Assembly (NCBI GenBank): GCA_002077065.1
Contig: NAJO01000003.1
Location: 930,001 to 994,000, forward strand
Reading direction: 5' to 3'
Source: Cryoendolithus antarcticus
Lineage: Eukaryota > Ascomycota > Dothideomycetes > Cladosporiales > Cladosporiaceae
Length of the DNA stretch: 64,000 nucleotides
The notes below the pieces were generated by a model that did no database searches, was not told where the DNA came from, and saw nothing but the letters and a program-made list of their open reading frames with translations. Shown here piece by piece: positions 33,389 through 43,083 of the stretch. The stretch's first letter is position 1; the number at the start of each line of letters is the position of its first letter. Made by a program: the position numbers and the translations under genes.

Positions 33389-35333
33389 ATGGTCGCAGAA
33401 GAAGTATCGGACTGGCAAAGCAAGGTGAAAGCGAACCTCCGCATCGCGGCGCGTGGCAACGCACGTCTCGGGAACAAGAAGACCAGGACTGGATGTATTA
33501 CTTGTCGCAGGCGGCGAGTAAAGTGCGATGAAGCGCTACCTTCATGCCTGCGATGCAATGACGCAAGGCTACCTTGCGAAGGCTACGACACAGACTCATC
33601 CCAAGCTACGACGCCTAGCTCTGCTACAAGCATTGTCCATTCACTAGGTAGCGCACCTGTGACCGGCGAAGATGGTCATACGCTTCAGTACTTTCAGACC
33701 TGGGCTGCGCAGCGTATCGTCGGGGAGATGGACGTCGACTTTTGGTCTCGGACTATTATGCAACTGTGCCACACCGAGCAGTGGGCATTGAAAGGCGCCC
33801 TGGCGATCTCTGCACTGTATCGCCAGAGCAGCGAACCCTTACTCAATGAGTGTCATCACGTTCAGGCAATGAAGCACTATACGCAATCCCTGGCCAGTGC
33901 ACGCAAGCAACTTGAATCAGGTCGTCTCACACCTGTCTTGGCCCTCACAAGCTGCATCATGTTCATCTGCTTCGAGACGCTGCGCAATCGCGCCGATGAG
34001 GCAGTGGCACTTTTCTTGCAGGGTCTGCGGATGCTGGAGGAGCTTCCCTCCGACATAGCTGCCCAGACGACTGTGCTTTGCATACGTGACATGTTCACAC
34101 GACTTCTGCTCCTCGTAGCCACCTTCGGCTGGCCACGGGTCAAGGAAGTGCGATTGCGAGTCGAAGACAGTGACTCCATCAGATCTTTCTCCACCATGTC
34201 AGATGCGAGGTCTGCGCTGTTCGCAGCCACAGCTCAATTGCGAGCGGATCCTGCCATGTTGCACGCTGAGAAGTGGCGAGATGGTGCCATCTCACTGGGC
34301 CGGTTGACGATGCAACTGGATGATCTCCACACGATTGGTGATACTGCGGAGTACCATGGTGTCGTTGCCCAACAACAGCATTATATCACCAAGCTCGATC
34401 ACTGGTAAGCTCCCTGCCTCGCCCTTCCCTCTCTCGATCTGGACTACTAGAATATCTGTGCACCTGCCCTTTTCGTCGTAGCGTGCTGCAGATTCTGCAT
34501 GGCTCTATGAGAGGTGATTGCATACCATGCTTGCGACGCTTGGCTACTGTCTGTGCTTCGCGTAGGCGCGGCGACACGTAGTCGCAGCTCGCCTTATAAA
34601 CGCTCTAGCAGCTTGCAAAAGCTGAGGAGGGAGAAACACTATTGGTGACTCGACTGACTCTGTCGTCAGGCATGCAGTCTTCCTGTCCTCTCCACTTCTC
34701 AATCACACATCCGAATCATACCACCTCATGCAATTGCACTACTACATCTTCAAGATATGGCTGGACCTCCTACTCCAACATCTGCAGAGCGCTTTCGATG
34801 ACCATATTTCCGACTTCTCCGCTGCACTGCACCATGCAACCAGCTATGTGGACGCCAAGGAGAGTGATCACACTCCCTTGACGTTCGAGCTTGGTGCGAT
34901 ACCCATGCTATTCGCAATAGCATTTCGCTGCCGCGTGCCCTCAATCAGGCGCCGCGCACTTGCTGTGCTCCGGAGGGCGCCACGAAGGGAGTGCACGTAC
35001 GATGCTAAGCTTTCCGGATCACTTGCTGAGCGTATCGTGGCGCTCGAGGAGGAAGGATTGGGATTATCTGAACCTGCATCGCACCAGGAGGGCGATGAAT
35101 TCCCCACAGGATTTGATGATGTAGTGATTGGAGAGGAGAGAAGGGTGCACATGGTCTGGAATGTCAAAGATCACACAGAACGATCAAGTCTGAAGGTGTC
35201 GAGGTTTTGTCCCGACAGTAGTGGACGGTGGAGACTGGTGGAAGAGCAATTGAGGGTCACGGGTATCTTGGAGGGCGTGGAAGTGGAAAGGGGCTTGTAC
35301 CCCTTCTACCCTGTCAGAAGATCGGCCAAGTAG
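33389..35333 (+). CDS. Zn(II)2Cys6 fungal transcription factor
   Basis: Exon 1 is 33389-34404 and exon 2 is 34670-35333, joined in phase 2 across a 265-nt intron (GTAAGC donor; CTGAC branch-like sequence then GTCGTCAG), giving 559 aa. The DNA-binding domain is [20 protein letters not shown] followed by [12 protein letters not shown]. Cysteines are at 36, 39, 46, 53, 56 and 63, binding two zinc ions. The rest is the helical regulatory half seen in many fungal C6 factors: [27 protein letters not shown], and after the splice [19 protein letters not shown]. The long intron removes stops in all frames and restores a family-like continuation, so the gene appears intact. Target genes are unknown; no adjacent biosynthetic cluster is seen. 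Confidence 0.86.
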
Positions 35334-35744
35334 ATGTGAGACGCGCAAAATCACTCAGATTACTTCTTTGATACTAGGCAGCTACACTGCGGGCAAATTT
35401 GACTTGCGCGCAACCTCCGCACTCGTAGACGTCTCTGTCTTTGCGCATCGCTGTGTGCTCTGCTAACTTCCAGAATTCAGTGCAGGCCAACGGCTTCGTC
35501 AAAGACGTTCGTGATCGTCCTTAGGTAACGCTAATATATCAGGGCCTGGACATGCTGCGCGGCTGGTGTGTTGGACGAGCCTGAGCGCTGTGCGCTTATA
35601 CCGAGAGTCTAAGCACCCTTTCGCTCTGTGCAGTATGACCGGAAAGTTACTCCCCAGCAGTAGATGCTCCGACCGCGTTGACGTGCTTTCGGACAGCTGA
35701 GTTTATTTTGATATTGAAAGGGGACCAAAACATGCGTCAACACC
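35334..35744. other. Convergent intergenic region
   Basis: 411 bp between convergent stop codons. Nothing recognised. Confidence 0.5.
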
Positions 35745-37040
35745 TCATGTGTTGCCCCACCAAGGCGCCGCGGCGGAACCCAGTGGCTTCGCTTCAGCAT
35801 CCTCCGCCGCAGTCTCGCTCAACAGATCGAATAGACTCGGCACCCTCGGCGGGGGCATTGGTGGTCCTGATATCGGCGGCGAAGGAAGCGACCTGATCCG
35901 TTCAGAGAACCTCGGCTGCGTCAGCCTCGGAGGCGCCGGCGTCCCAGGTCCGTACTCTCTGGCAAAGGCATATTCGACTCGCTTTCGCTTCGCCACAGGC
36001 CCGACCTCACCCTCAATGACAAGCGCGGCCTCGCCGTACTCGCCGACGGGCACCGCCCTTCCACCAGCAAGACGTTCGTCGACTTTGCAATGGACTCGCC
36101 GATGCCGATACTGCACTATGCAGCCTCCACTTCGTGCGCTGAACTTCACGTTCACGCTTCCTCGACAGTCGAAGGTAGCTTTCCGCGCACCGCGATAGTT
36201 GCGGGGAGTCTTGTTCGTACGCGCAAATCCGTTAGCGTGGCGATCTTTATTCTGCATACTGTCTTGGCAGATGTAGCTGAAGCGCAAACCATCGAGATCC
36301 TTCGCTGACCAGACATTGTTGAATGTGTAGCGGAAGCCGTCCAGGCTTTCGATGGCGACGCAGATCCCTCTCGATGCAGCGCGCTGAATTTGCTTCACCT
36401 GTGGCTGTGGAGCGGAAGCAATGGCCGCGACTGTCGCAGTGAAGTCTCCCTCATCGTTCGTATTCGTCTTGAAGTCTGGAGTGATGTCATGCTCTCCGCC
36501 TTCAGAGTAAGGGCCGATGATGGGACGAAGCAGTGGGATCGAGGCCTCGGCATGCAGGAAGAGCTCGATTGTCAAGGCCTCTCCGCGGACGTTTTGCTCG
36601 ATCTCATGGGAGAGCGCAGTGAGCATGTCATCCAGATTCGCATGGAAAAGTACAGGCTTGAGACCCTTGCCAAGTGTCATCCGAGTCCGTCTGCCGAGAC
36701 CAAGGGCAGCATTGGAAGGTCCGCCCGTACCGCGTTCTGACTCATAGCCATTATCTGCTGGATGCAGCTGCTCATGTGGCTGAGGAGAATATGTCTGAGG
36801 CGTGGCGAAGTCGCCAGAGTAGCTATCGGGATCGTATGGGTACGACTGAGCAGGCGGCGAGTACTTGCTAGGGGCGGAGGGGTATGGGGAGGCAGTGATG
36901 CCCATACCACCGCCAGCGGCCAGCGGCGTCGAGTCATCGAAGCTCACTCGTTGCCTACCGGGTTGTTGACGGACGAGCTCCAATCCACCTTGCATGTTGG
37001 CGGGAGACTTGGTGGAGTACGTGTAATTCAATAGTACCAT
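35745..37040 (-). CDS. Conserved fungal hypothetical with possible C-C-H-H zinc-binding core
   Basis: Single frame, 431 aa from ATG 37040; an in-frame ATG at 37106 would add 22 residues and cannot be excluded. The N-terminal third is Pro/Ser/Tyr-rich and disordered. The central region is structured, with GFRYTFNNVWSAKDLDGLRF, a Cys in SYICQDS, a second Cys in TFDCRGSVNVKFS, and YRHRRVHCK with two His. The Cys-Cys-His-His spacing recalls WRKY/GCM-type or FLYWCH-type zinc folds, an inference that needs profile comparison. The C-terminus has KRKRVEYAFAREY and a Pro-rich tail. It is possibly a DNA-binding protein, but no function is assigned. Confidence 0.6.
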   Translation of the reverse strand: MVLLNYTYSTKSPANMQGGLELVRQQPGRQRVSFDDSTPLAAGGGMGITASPYPSAPSKYSPPAQSYPYDPDSYSGDFATPQTYSPQPHEQLHPADNGYESERGTGGPSNAALGLGRRTRMTLGKGLKPVLFHANLDDMLTALSHEIEQNVRGEALTIELFLHAEASIPLLRPIIGPYSEGGEHDITPDFKTNTNDEGDFTATVAAIASAPQPQVKQIQRAASRGICVAIESLDGFRYTFNNVWSAKDLDGLRFSYICQDSMQNKDRHANGFARTNKTPRNYRGARKATFDCRGSVNVKFSARSGGCIVQYRHRRVHCKVDERLAGGRAVPVGEYGEAALVIEGEVGPVAKRKRVEYAFAREYGPGTPAPPRLTQPRFSERIRSLPSPPISGPPMPPPRVPSLFDLLSETAAEDAEAKPLGSAAAPWWGNT

Positions 37041-38759
37041 GGGTAGGGGGTGTTGGACGGGTGATAATGTGTGTGCCGAGGTGTGGATTTTACTACCTGG
37101 CAGCATCACACAATGGCGCTAGACTACTTTCGGATTGAGAACATGGAATACGCCGATAATGACACCTCTTGGTGGTAATTGTGATCTCTGCACACTACTG
37201 TGCTGTGAGCATACATGTAGTAATCGAAATTACAGCGGTGTTTTAGACAGGGTTTGCGTTGTGGCAGACGTGTCTGATTACGTCGGTAGTGCAGTGACAT
37301 AAAAAGTAATAGCGGGCTTCAGCGCTGACACTATGACCGATATCCACGGAGTTCGGCAATGTTGCTCTGCCAGGGCAGAGGGATTGTGTCCAAAGTGAGC
37401 TCAGCTGCGCCTTGCGCACATTTCGTCAAGACGCTATGATCAATCGCGGCTACTGTAACTTTGGTTGATGCCATGCCACGCGATCCCAGCAAAGTCTCGG
37501 AACAGATCCACTGCTGCTTCTGCTCCAACTCGTTCACTAGTGACCGATGAACTATAGACAGACTCAGCGGAAGTCGTTGGTGGCGCATGCTTGCGGATTC
37601 TGGTCAGAAGTCAGCAAGCGCATTGTGGCAGGCGCCACTCGGCTTCTTAGTTGTGTGAGAAAGCCAGTGCAAATCGGATACGCGGTTGGTGTTGTTCGTG
37701 CTTCTCACCTCGTTCATGCGCTCAAGAATACGATGTTCCAGCATCGATTGTGTGCATGTCGCACATCTAGCAATCTATCGCCATGCGAGTCGGACTGGGT
37801 GTTGCGCCGCAAGGCCGAACTTTCGCTGCGTGACCCCTGGTGCCGCTTCGGCAAAGTGAAGCTGCATGGAAAGTGACGTGCTGGATACGCACTGCCACGT
37901 GCTAAGCACTGCAGCCATACGGCAGCATTTCACTGGATTCGGCTTCGTATGTTCAAGCACTCTGGAGGTTGCCGAAGCTAGTCCATCACCGACGGTGTGG
38001 GCTACAAACCCTCGGCTGGTCAGCATACTTCAAACGCGTTAGATGCTCGTCGAGTCTTCAAGCCCAGACTCTGCGTGCGCCGTCTTCTCTGCGAGATGCC
38101 AATCCAGCCAGTAACAAACGGATCAGATGCATGACGATATGTCCAATATCGTACTCCACTGGCACCCACTTATCCATGGCCGGCTTTGTGCAGATCTACA
38201 GTCTCCTGCCTTGTAGCGGCCTGTATGGTGCGCGGTAAATCCGATGCACCAGCGCTATCGCCACCAGCAACATGTCTCGAGATAGCGCCACGCGGCACCA
38301 GCGGCCGGTCAAGACGAGACTTTACAGGGTTCCAAGCGCGCTGATGAGTATACACAGACTGCAGGCGTTTGCGAGCCCCAATGCAGGGTCTGCATGCCAT
38401 GTGTAGTCGCGCATGAAGCACAGGAATCTGCCGAATCACCCGGCCGCGCATAGATTGCAGTCCACTTCCCGTGACTACTCGTTGATGCATTCCCCGGATC
38501 TCCGGTGTATAGGGGCGATAGTAGTCGTGACGTTCTTGGATGGCGCCTGCTGGTGGAGCCTATATGTGACCTAAGCTGCTTATGTTTGCGGTAAAGACCA
38601 TATGCCTTGAATTGAATGGGAAGTAGGAGAGAAGAAGGCGATACGCTTACTACAACACTCACCTCGTCGGAGTTGACGACAAGACTACGCGCGGTCATTG
38701 GATCTTTCTCTCGCGGACTTCCGCTGCGGCCTCACTTTCGGTGGCGAAAGAACCATCGC
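37041..38759. other. Gene-poor stretch upstream of the dehydrogenase
   Basis: About 1.7 kb with scattered frames of 60-130 codons on both strands, none with a domain or consistent splice signals. No transposon or RNA recognised. Possibly decayed sequence. Confidence 0.45.
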
Positions 38760-39662
38760 ATGGCTGATCAGGTTAAATACTTGTTCAAATTGCGTGACAA
38801 GCATGTGTTAGTGTTTGGAGGATCCTCTGGTAGGTCCAGTGGCTTCTACGGATCGCTCGATTACTGACGTTGACTAGGTATCGGCTACGCCGTTGCAGAA
38901 GCTGCGACTGAACACGGAGCTCGAGTCACCATATCCTCATCTGATCCTGATCGCGTGACCAGAGCGCTAAATGCCATCGTCGCAGCATATCCCTCGCGAC
39001 GCGACTACGTCAATGGTCGGCCCTGCGATCTCGGGGACGAGTCAACAATGGACGAAAATATAAGAACACTTTTCGAGGAACTTGACCCGGTAGATCATGT
39101 CGTGTTCACAGGCGAATTCGGTCTCCGGAAATCTGCCGATGGCAAGGGGGTAGTCGAGCTTTCAGTGTCCGCCACTGCTCCTATCGGTGAATCTGTGCCG
39201 CCAGTGCCGATCGCGAACGCGACGGTGGAGGATTTGCGAACAGCCATGGGCGCCCGATATATTGCACCAGCGCTGGTAGCCAAGCATGCAGGCAGACACC
39301 TCAGACCAGACCCTGCAACGTCGATCACCCTGTCGACTGGGGTGGTGACTGAACGACCGATACCAGGCTGGTCCGCGATTGCGGGTGCACGATCTGCCAT
39401 TATCGGACTTGGGAAGAATCTTGCGCTAGATCTGAGGCCTGTACGCGTAAACATCGTGGCAGTCGGAGCTGTGGATACTGGGGTTTCTGTCCATCAAGAC
39501 GGGGAGAGGCGCGTGGATGTGCAGTCCGCATTGGAGTCGAGGACCGCCATGGGACGCGTCGCGCTTGCGGAGGATGTGGCAGAGGCATATTTGTACTGCA
39601 TGAAGGACATGAACGTGACGGGGAGCGTGATATCGACGAATGGCGGCGTGTTGCTAAGATAG
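38760..39662 (+). CDS. Atypical short-chain dehydrogenase/reductase (SDR) without the usual Tyr-Lys pair
   Basis: Exons 38760-38829 and 38878-39662 are joined in phase 1 by GTAGGT...CTAG and give 284 aa. The first splice reconstitutes the cofactor motif GGSSGIGYAVAEAA, giving a Rossmann TGxxxGIG-like loop near residues 20-27. CDLGDE is the adenine-ring motif. The Ser motif SITLSTG is present. At the position of the catalytic YxxxK the sequence reads PGWSAIAGARSA, with no Tyr or Lys. NLALDLRPVRVN and GAVDTG follow as in classical SDRs. It belongs to a fungal SDR group with a PGW segment. Activity is uncertain and it could be a binding protein or use a different residue. Confidence 0.82.
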
Positions 39663-40008
39663 ACAGTGTGTTGACAATGTAATCTATGAGCACGCGTATG
39701 TCCTAGTCGTCATTCTCGGCTAAAGTGACTTTCGGGAGCTCCCGGCAACATGTGCCTAGCGTACTATCACATGTCTCTCAAAAGGCATCTTTTGTCAATC
39801 TGTTCTTCTGACATCACACCTGTTGCTGTGATTTACATGTACAATCGGTACTACCGGCCTTACCTCGCAAACTCTGTGACTTTTGCATCCCACGCGAGCG
39901 AACCTTATGCGAACGTCACAACTGGCTAGAGAGTGATGAGAACGGCGGTGTTGCCTCCTAACCCCATCCTTAACGTTCCAAGCTTTGCGCCTGCTATGCG
40001 CCTCGATC
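39663..40008. other. Intergenic region
   Basis: 346 bp upstream of the acyltransferase gene; its promoter lies here. Nothing else recognised. Confidence 0.5.
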
Positions 40009-41192
40009 ATGGAGAAGTACGGACAGTATAGAGACAAAGGTAAGTGCATGCACGCGCGAGCATGTCGCGCCATGCAGCATCACTGACATGCCCCTGCAGG
40101 ATCGGGTATCGCTCCCTTCTTCCCTATCTCACCGCAAGCTGTGCACCCTCTGCTGCTACCTTGGCATCTTGTATGTCCTTCCCTCGCATGCAGGTGTCCA
40201 CGAAATTGACAAGGCGGTAGTTCGTCTTCTCGATCCGCATCCCTTTCCTCCTCTTCGCCTGCTTCGTCTGGTTCGCCTTTGTGCAATTTCTCACTCCTGG
40301 CACACTTCTCCGCAAAGCGAACCTCTGGTGCATCATCGGCATTCCTGGGATCTGGTGGATAGATCTTCAAGTCGATGGCGTCCGACGCGGGTCATTGGGC
40401 AAAGCCCCTGCCTCCAGCATTCCCTCAGCTGGAAGTGTGATAGCCGCGTCGTACACCTCACCGATCGACATAATCTACCTCGCCACGATCTTGGACCCAA
40501 TCTTCACGCAATCCTACCCAGACACGAAGCTCGTCCGACCATTGTCATTCACAGGCGCTCTTCTAGCGTGCTTCACAGTCCACACCTCCGCACATAAAGC
40601 GTCAGATACTGACCTCGTACCACTCTCCACTCTCACAGCCCACAACCCAAGCCGGATCATCTGCGTCTTTCCCGAAGGCACGCCCTCGAACGGTCGCTCG
40701 ATCCTCCACCCAACACCATCCCTCCTCTCAGCCTCGCCGAGAACGAAGATCTACCCTGTCTCCCTCCGCTACACGCCGGCTGACATCGTGACCCCTATCC
40801 CCTCCACGATCTCAGGGCTAAACTTCATCTGGGTCCTCTTGAGCAGTCATACTCATGTGATCCGAACCCGCATCGGCGCTCCAATACGAAATACAGCTAC
40901 AGCCGAGTCTACGACCTCGCTGCTCAGCAAGCTGGAGCGAAGAAACAGCTACCAGAGCAATTACTTCGACACGCTGAAGGAGAATTCTGATGCCGAGGCT
41001 GAGAGCCAGGCACGCAATCAAAAGGGTGACGACGGGTTGACGGAGCCGGAAAGGAGTATGCTGGATGTTGTTGCCGATGCGCTTGCGAGGTTGGGCCGAG
41101 TCAAGAGGGTCAGTTTGGGCGTGAGGGAGAAAGGGAAATTTGTGGAGGCTTGGGGGAGGGGGAAGGGGAGTAGCAGGAAGAGTAGGAGCTGA
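40009..41192 (+). CDS. LOA1: Lysophosphatidic acid acyltransferase-like protein, Loa1/Vps66 family
   Basis: Exons 40009-40039, 40100-40170 and 40221-41192 give 357 aa with consistent phases. The start MEKYGQYRDKGSGIAPFFP is characteristic of the Vps66/Loa1 family. An N-terminal membrane region follows (PFLLFACFVWFAFVQFL). PlsC-type blocks are LWCIIGIPGIWWIDLQVDG, AASYTSPIDIIYL at the acyltransferase block I position, and CVFPEGTPSNGRSIL at block III. The expected block I His is Tyr in the Y-x4-D arrangement. The yeast member acylates lysophosphatidic acid with oleate and affects lipid droplets and vacuolar sorting. The C-terminus is a Lys/Ser/Gly-rich basic tail. The family is clear; activity is inferred. 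Confidence 0.82.
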
Positions 41193-41643
41193 GACTTGAC
41201 ATGTTGTCTTGCCACCGTTAGGGCGATGAACTCCTAATGTGTGATATGTGAAAATCGGCCATCGCTCTATGCTACTTAGATCCAATGAGCCTCTCCTCAT
41301 ATTCAAGCATTCAAGCCTTGGACACCTTTTGGTTTGGTCTCGCGTTCACGCGGATATGGCCACAAGCCACGTCGCCAGTCGGGCTGCTGGCGGGCTTCGC
41401 TCGCCAAGTCTTCCGTTGACCGCCCTGAGTCGCGTACCTTCCTCGTGTTCTCACTCGCCTGCGCACCTGCCTTCAGCTCGCTGTCATGAGTCGATTGGCC
41501 GCCTAATGATCGCCGCTAGCAATCGTACAGCAGGGAGCAACGTCACTTCATGATCGCGGTGCACAGATGTTCACATGCTTATCTGAAGCCTCGTCACGTA
41601 ATTGCACTCCATCACTCGTTTCGTCATCCGTCAGTCGACTTCG
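41193..41643. other. Convergent intergenic region
   Basis: 451 bp between convergent stop codons. No gene recognised. Confidence 0.5.
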
Positions 41644-42798
41644 TCACCAATCACCCCAAGCACCCTCCTCACTCTTCTTCCCCTGCCCCGCACCAGGAGG
41701 CGCCTTCATAGCACTAGTCCCCACACTCTTCCCCTCGTCCGCCTTAGCTTTCTGCTCCCCAGCAGCAGAGAACTCATCCCAGAAGCCCTTCTTCTCCTCG
41801 GGCGGACCTTTCGGCGGCGCTCCAAAGGAGTCCCAGAAGTCTTTCTTCGCTGGCTCTGCTCGCGCGCCGGACTGAGTTTGAGCTTCTGGATCAATGAACT
41901 TGTTAATCGAGGATCCGACGGTTTGGGTGCCTTGCTGCAACGAGCTGCCGACTGTGGTTCCGAGTTGTCTCGCTTGCGCGGCGAAGTCTGTGTGTGCTAG
42001 ATTGTTGAGATTGGGCTTTATGACTTGCTCATTAAGGGTTGCGGCTTGCTTGGAGACTGTGCTGCTTAGCCAGCCGAAGCCTTTCGTCAAAGCAGCGACA
42101 GGGTCACGCTGGAAGTCCTCAGCTCTGGGAGCTTGTGGAGGACCTGAGGGCGGTGCTGTAGGCGCAGAGCCGAAGCCAGCGTATTTACCACCTTGCGATG
42201 GTGCGAGCGTGTCTGGACGGGAAGCGTTCTGTTGCCCCTTGGAGGCGAAGAAGGCTTCGTTCTGGGCTTTCTGAGAAGGGTTGGAGGAAGGCTGTGGTGT
42301 CGAGCGACCACTAGGTTGGGCGGAGGATGTTGCAGTCTTCGATGCGCCTGTTGCTGCAGCTTTCCGCTCAGCCTTCCAGATTGCGAGGTCAAATGATCGC
42401 TCCTCGACCTTGGCGGTCAATCGCTCCTTCCACTCCTCTCCCGCCTCGCTATCGTATCGCTCTGCAATCGTGCACTCGTCGAACGTCCGGCCTATCGTCT
42501 TGTTCGTGTCATGAGAATCGAAGAAGTCTTTCCATGCATCATTACCGCCTTCCTCCATCTTCCTTATCTCGATCGTCTTGAACGCATCCATAGTCACTGA
42601 CCGGACGAATGAGATGTGTACGCCAAGACTTCGGTGTACTCCCGAGCATGCTAGACAGAAGAAGATGCCGAACTTGGGGGAGGCCCATTGTGGACTCGGC
42701 GCGCCGCAGTCGACGCAGCGATTGTTGGAGTGGACCTTTGTAAGGGATTGGAGCTTAGTTCTAGTCGCTGGGTCGACTTCCCAGAGTTTGGAAGACAT
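41644..42798 (-). CDS. GCS1: ADP-ribosylation factor GTPase-activating protein (ArfGAP1/Gcs1)
   Basis: Single exon, 384 aa from ATG 42798. The frame is open further upstream but [16 protein letters not shown] is the family start. The N-terminal ArfGAP zinc finger has Cys28, Cys31, Cys48 and Cys51 (C-x2-C-x16-C-x2-C) and the catalytic arginine finger Arg56 in GVHRSLGVH. The domain is followed by [20 protein letters not shown]. The C-terminal half is Ser/Pro/Gln-rich, with [19 protein letters not shown], resembling the lipid-packing-sensor amphipathic helices of ArfGAP1. It promotes GTP hydrolysis on Arf at Golgi membranes and COPI coats. Confidence 0.93.
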   Translation of the reverse strand: MSSKLWEVDPATRTKLQSLTKVHSNNRCVDCGAPSPQWASPKFGIFFCLACSGVHRSLGVHISFVRSVTMDAFKTIEIRKMEEGGNDAWKDFFDSHDTNKTIGRTFDECTIAERYDSEAGEEWKERLTAKVEERSFDLAIWKAERKAAATGASKTATSSAQPSGRSTPQPSSNPSQKAQNEAFFASKGQQNASRPDTLAPSQGGKYAGFGSAPTAPPSGPPQAPRAEDFQRDPVAALTKGFGWLSSTVSKQAATLNEQVIKPNLNNLAHTDFAAQARQLGTTVGSSLQQGTQTVGSSINKFIDPEAQTQSGARAEPAKKDFWDSFGAPPKGPPEEKKGFWDEFSAAGEQKAKADEGKSVGTSAMKAPPGAGQGKKSEEGAWGDW

Positions 42799-43083
42799 AA
42801 TGGCGATTTGAACAGCTACAGACCACGTGAATCGATCTAGGGCATGCTGTTCTTGCAATGGAACATTTGTGGATCGAGTCCTGAACCTGTGTGGCAGCTA
42901 CGCTCATTGCATAATAATCTCATTGTTGTCGTGATGTACCCGGACTAATATATCTCCGTGCTCCGGTCTCGAACGAAGTGACATGAGGTTTTGGAGCTCT
43001 CTGCACATGTCTGCATAACCAGCATCAATATCAACTTATCATTCCACACTCAGCATCAGGAGTGTAGCTGAGCACCCTCCACG
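42799..43083. promoter_or_regulatory. Divergent promoter, GCS1/SAP-RRM gene
   Basis: 285 bp between divergent start codons, so both promoters are here. No specific site recognised. Confidence 0.45.

Noticed and set aside
34386..34660. Suspected frameshift or pseudogene break in the Zn2Cys6 gene
   Set aside because: A single intron 34405-34669 with GTAAGC donor, branch-like CTGAC and CAG acceptor joins the halves in phase.
37331..38698. Minus-strand frames before the dehydrogenase as small genes
   Set aside because: No domain, start context or splice pattern; composition like random frames.
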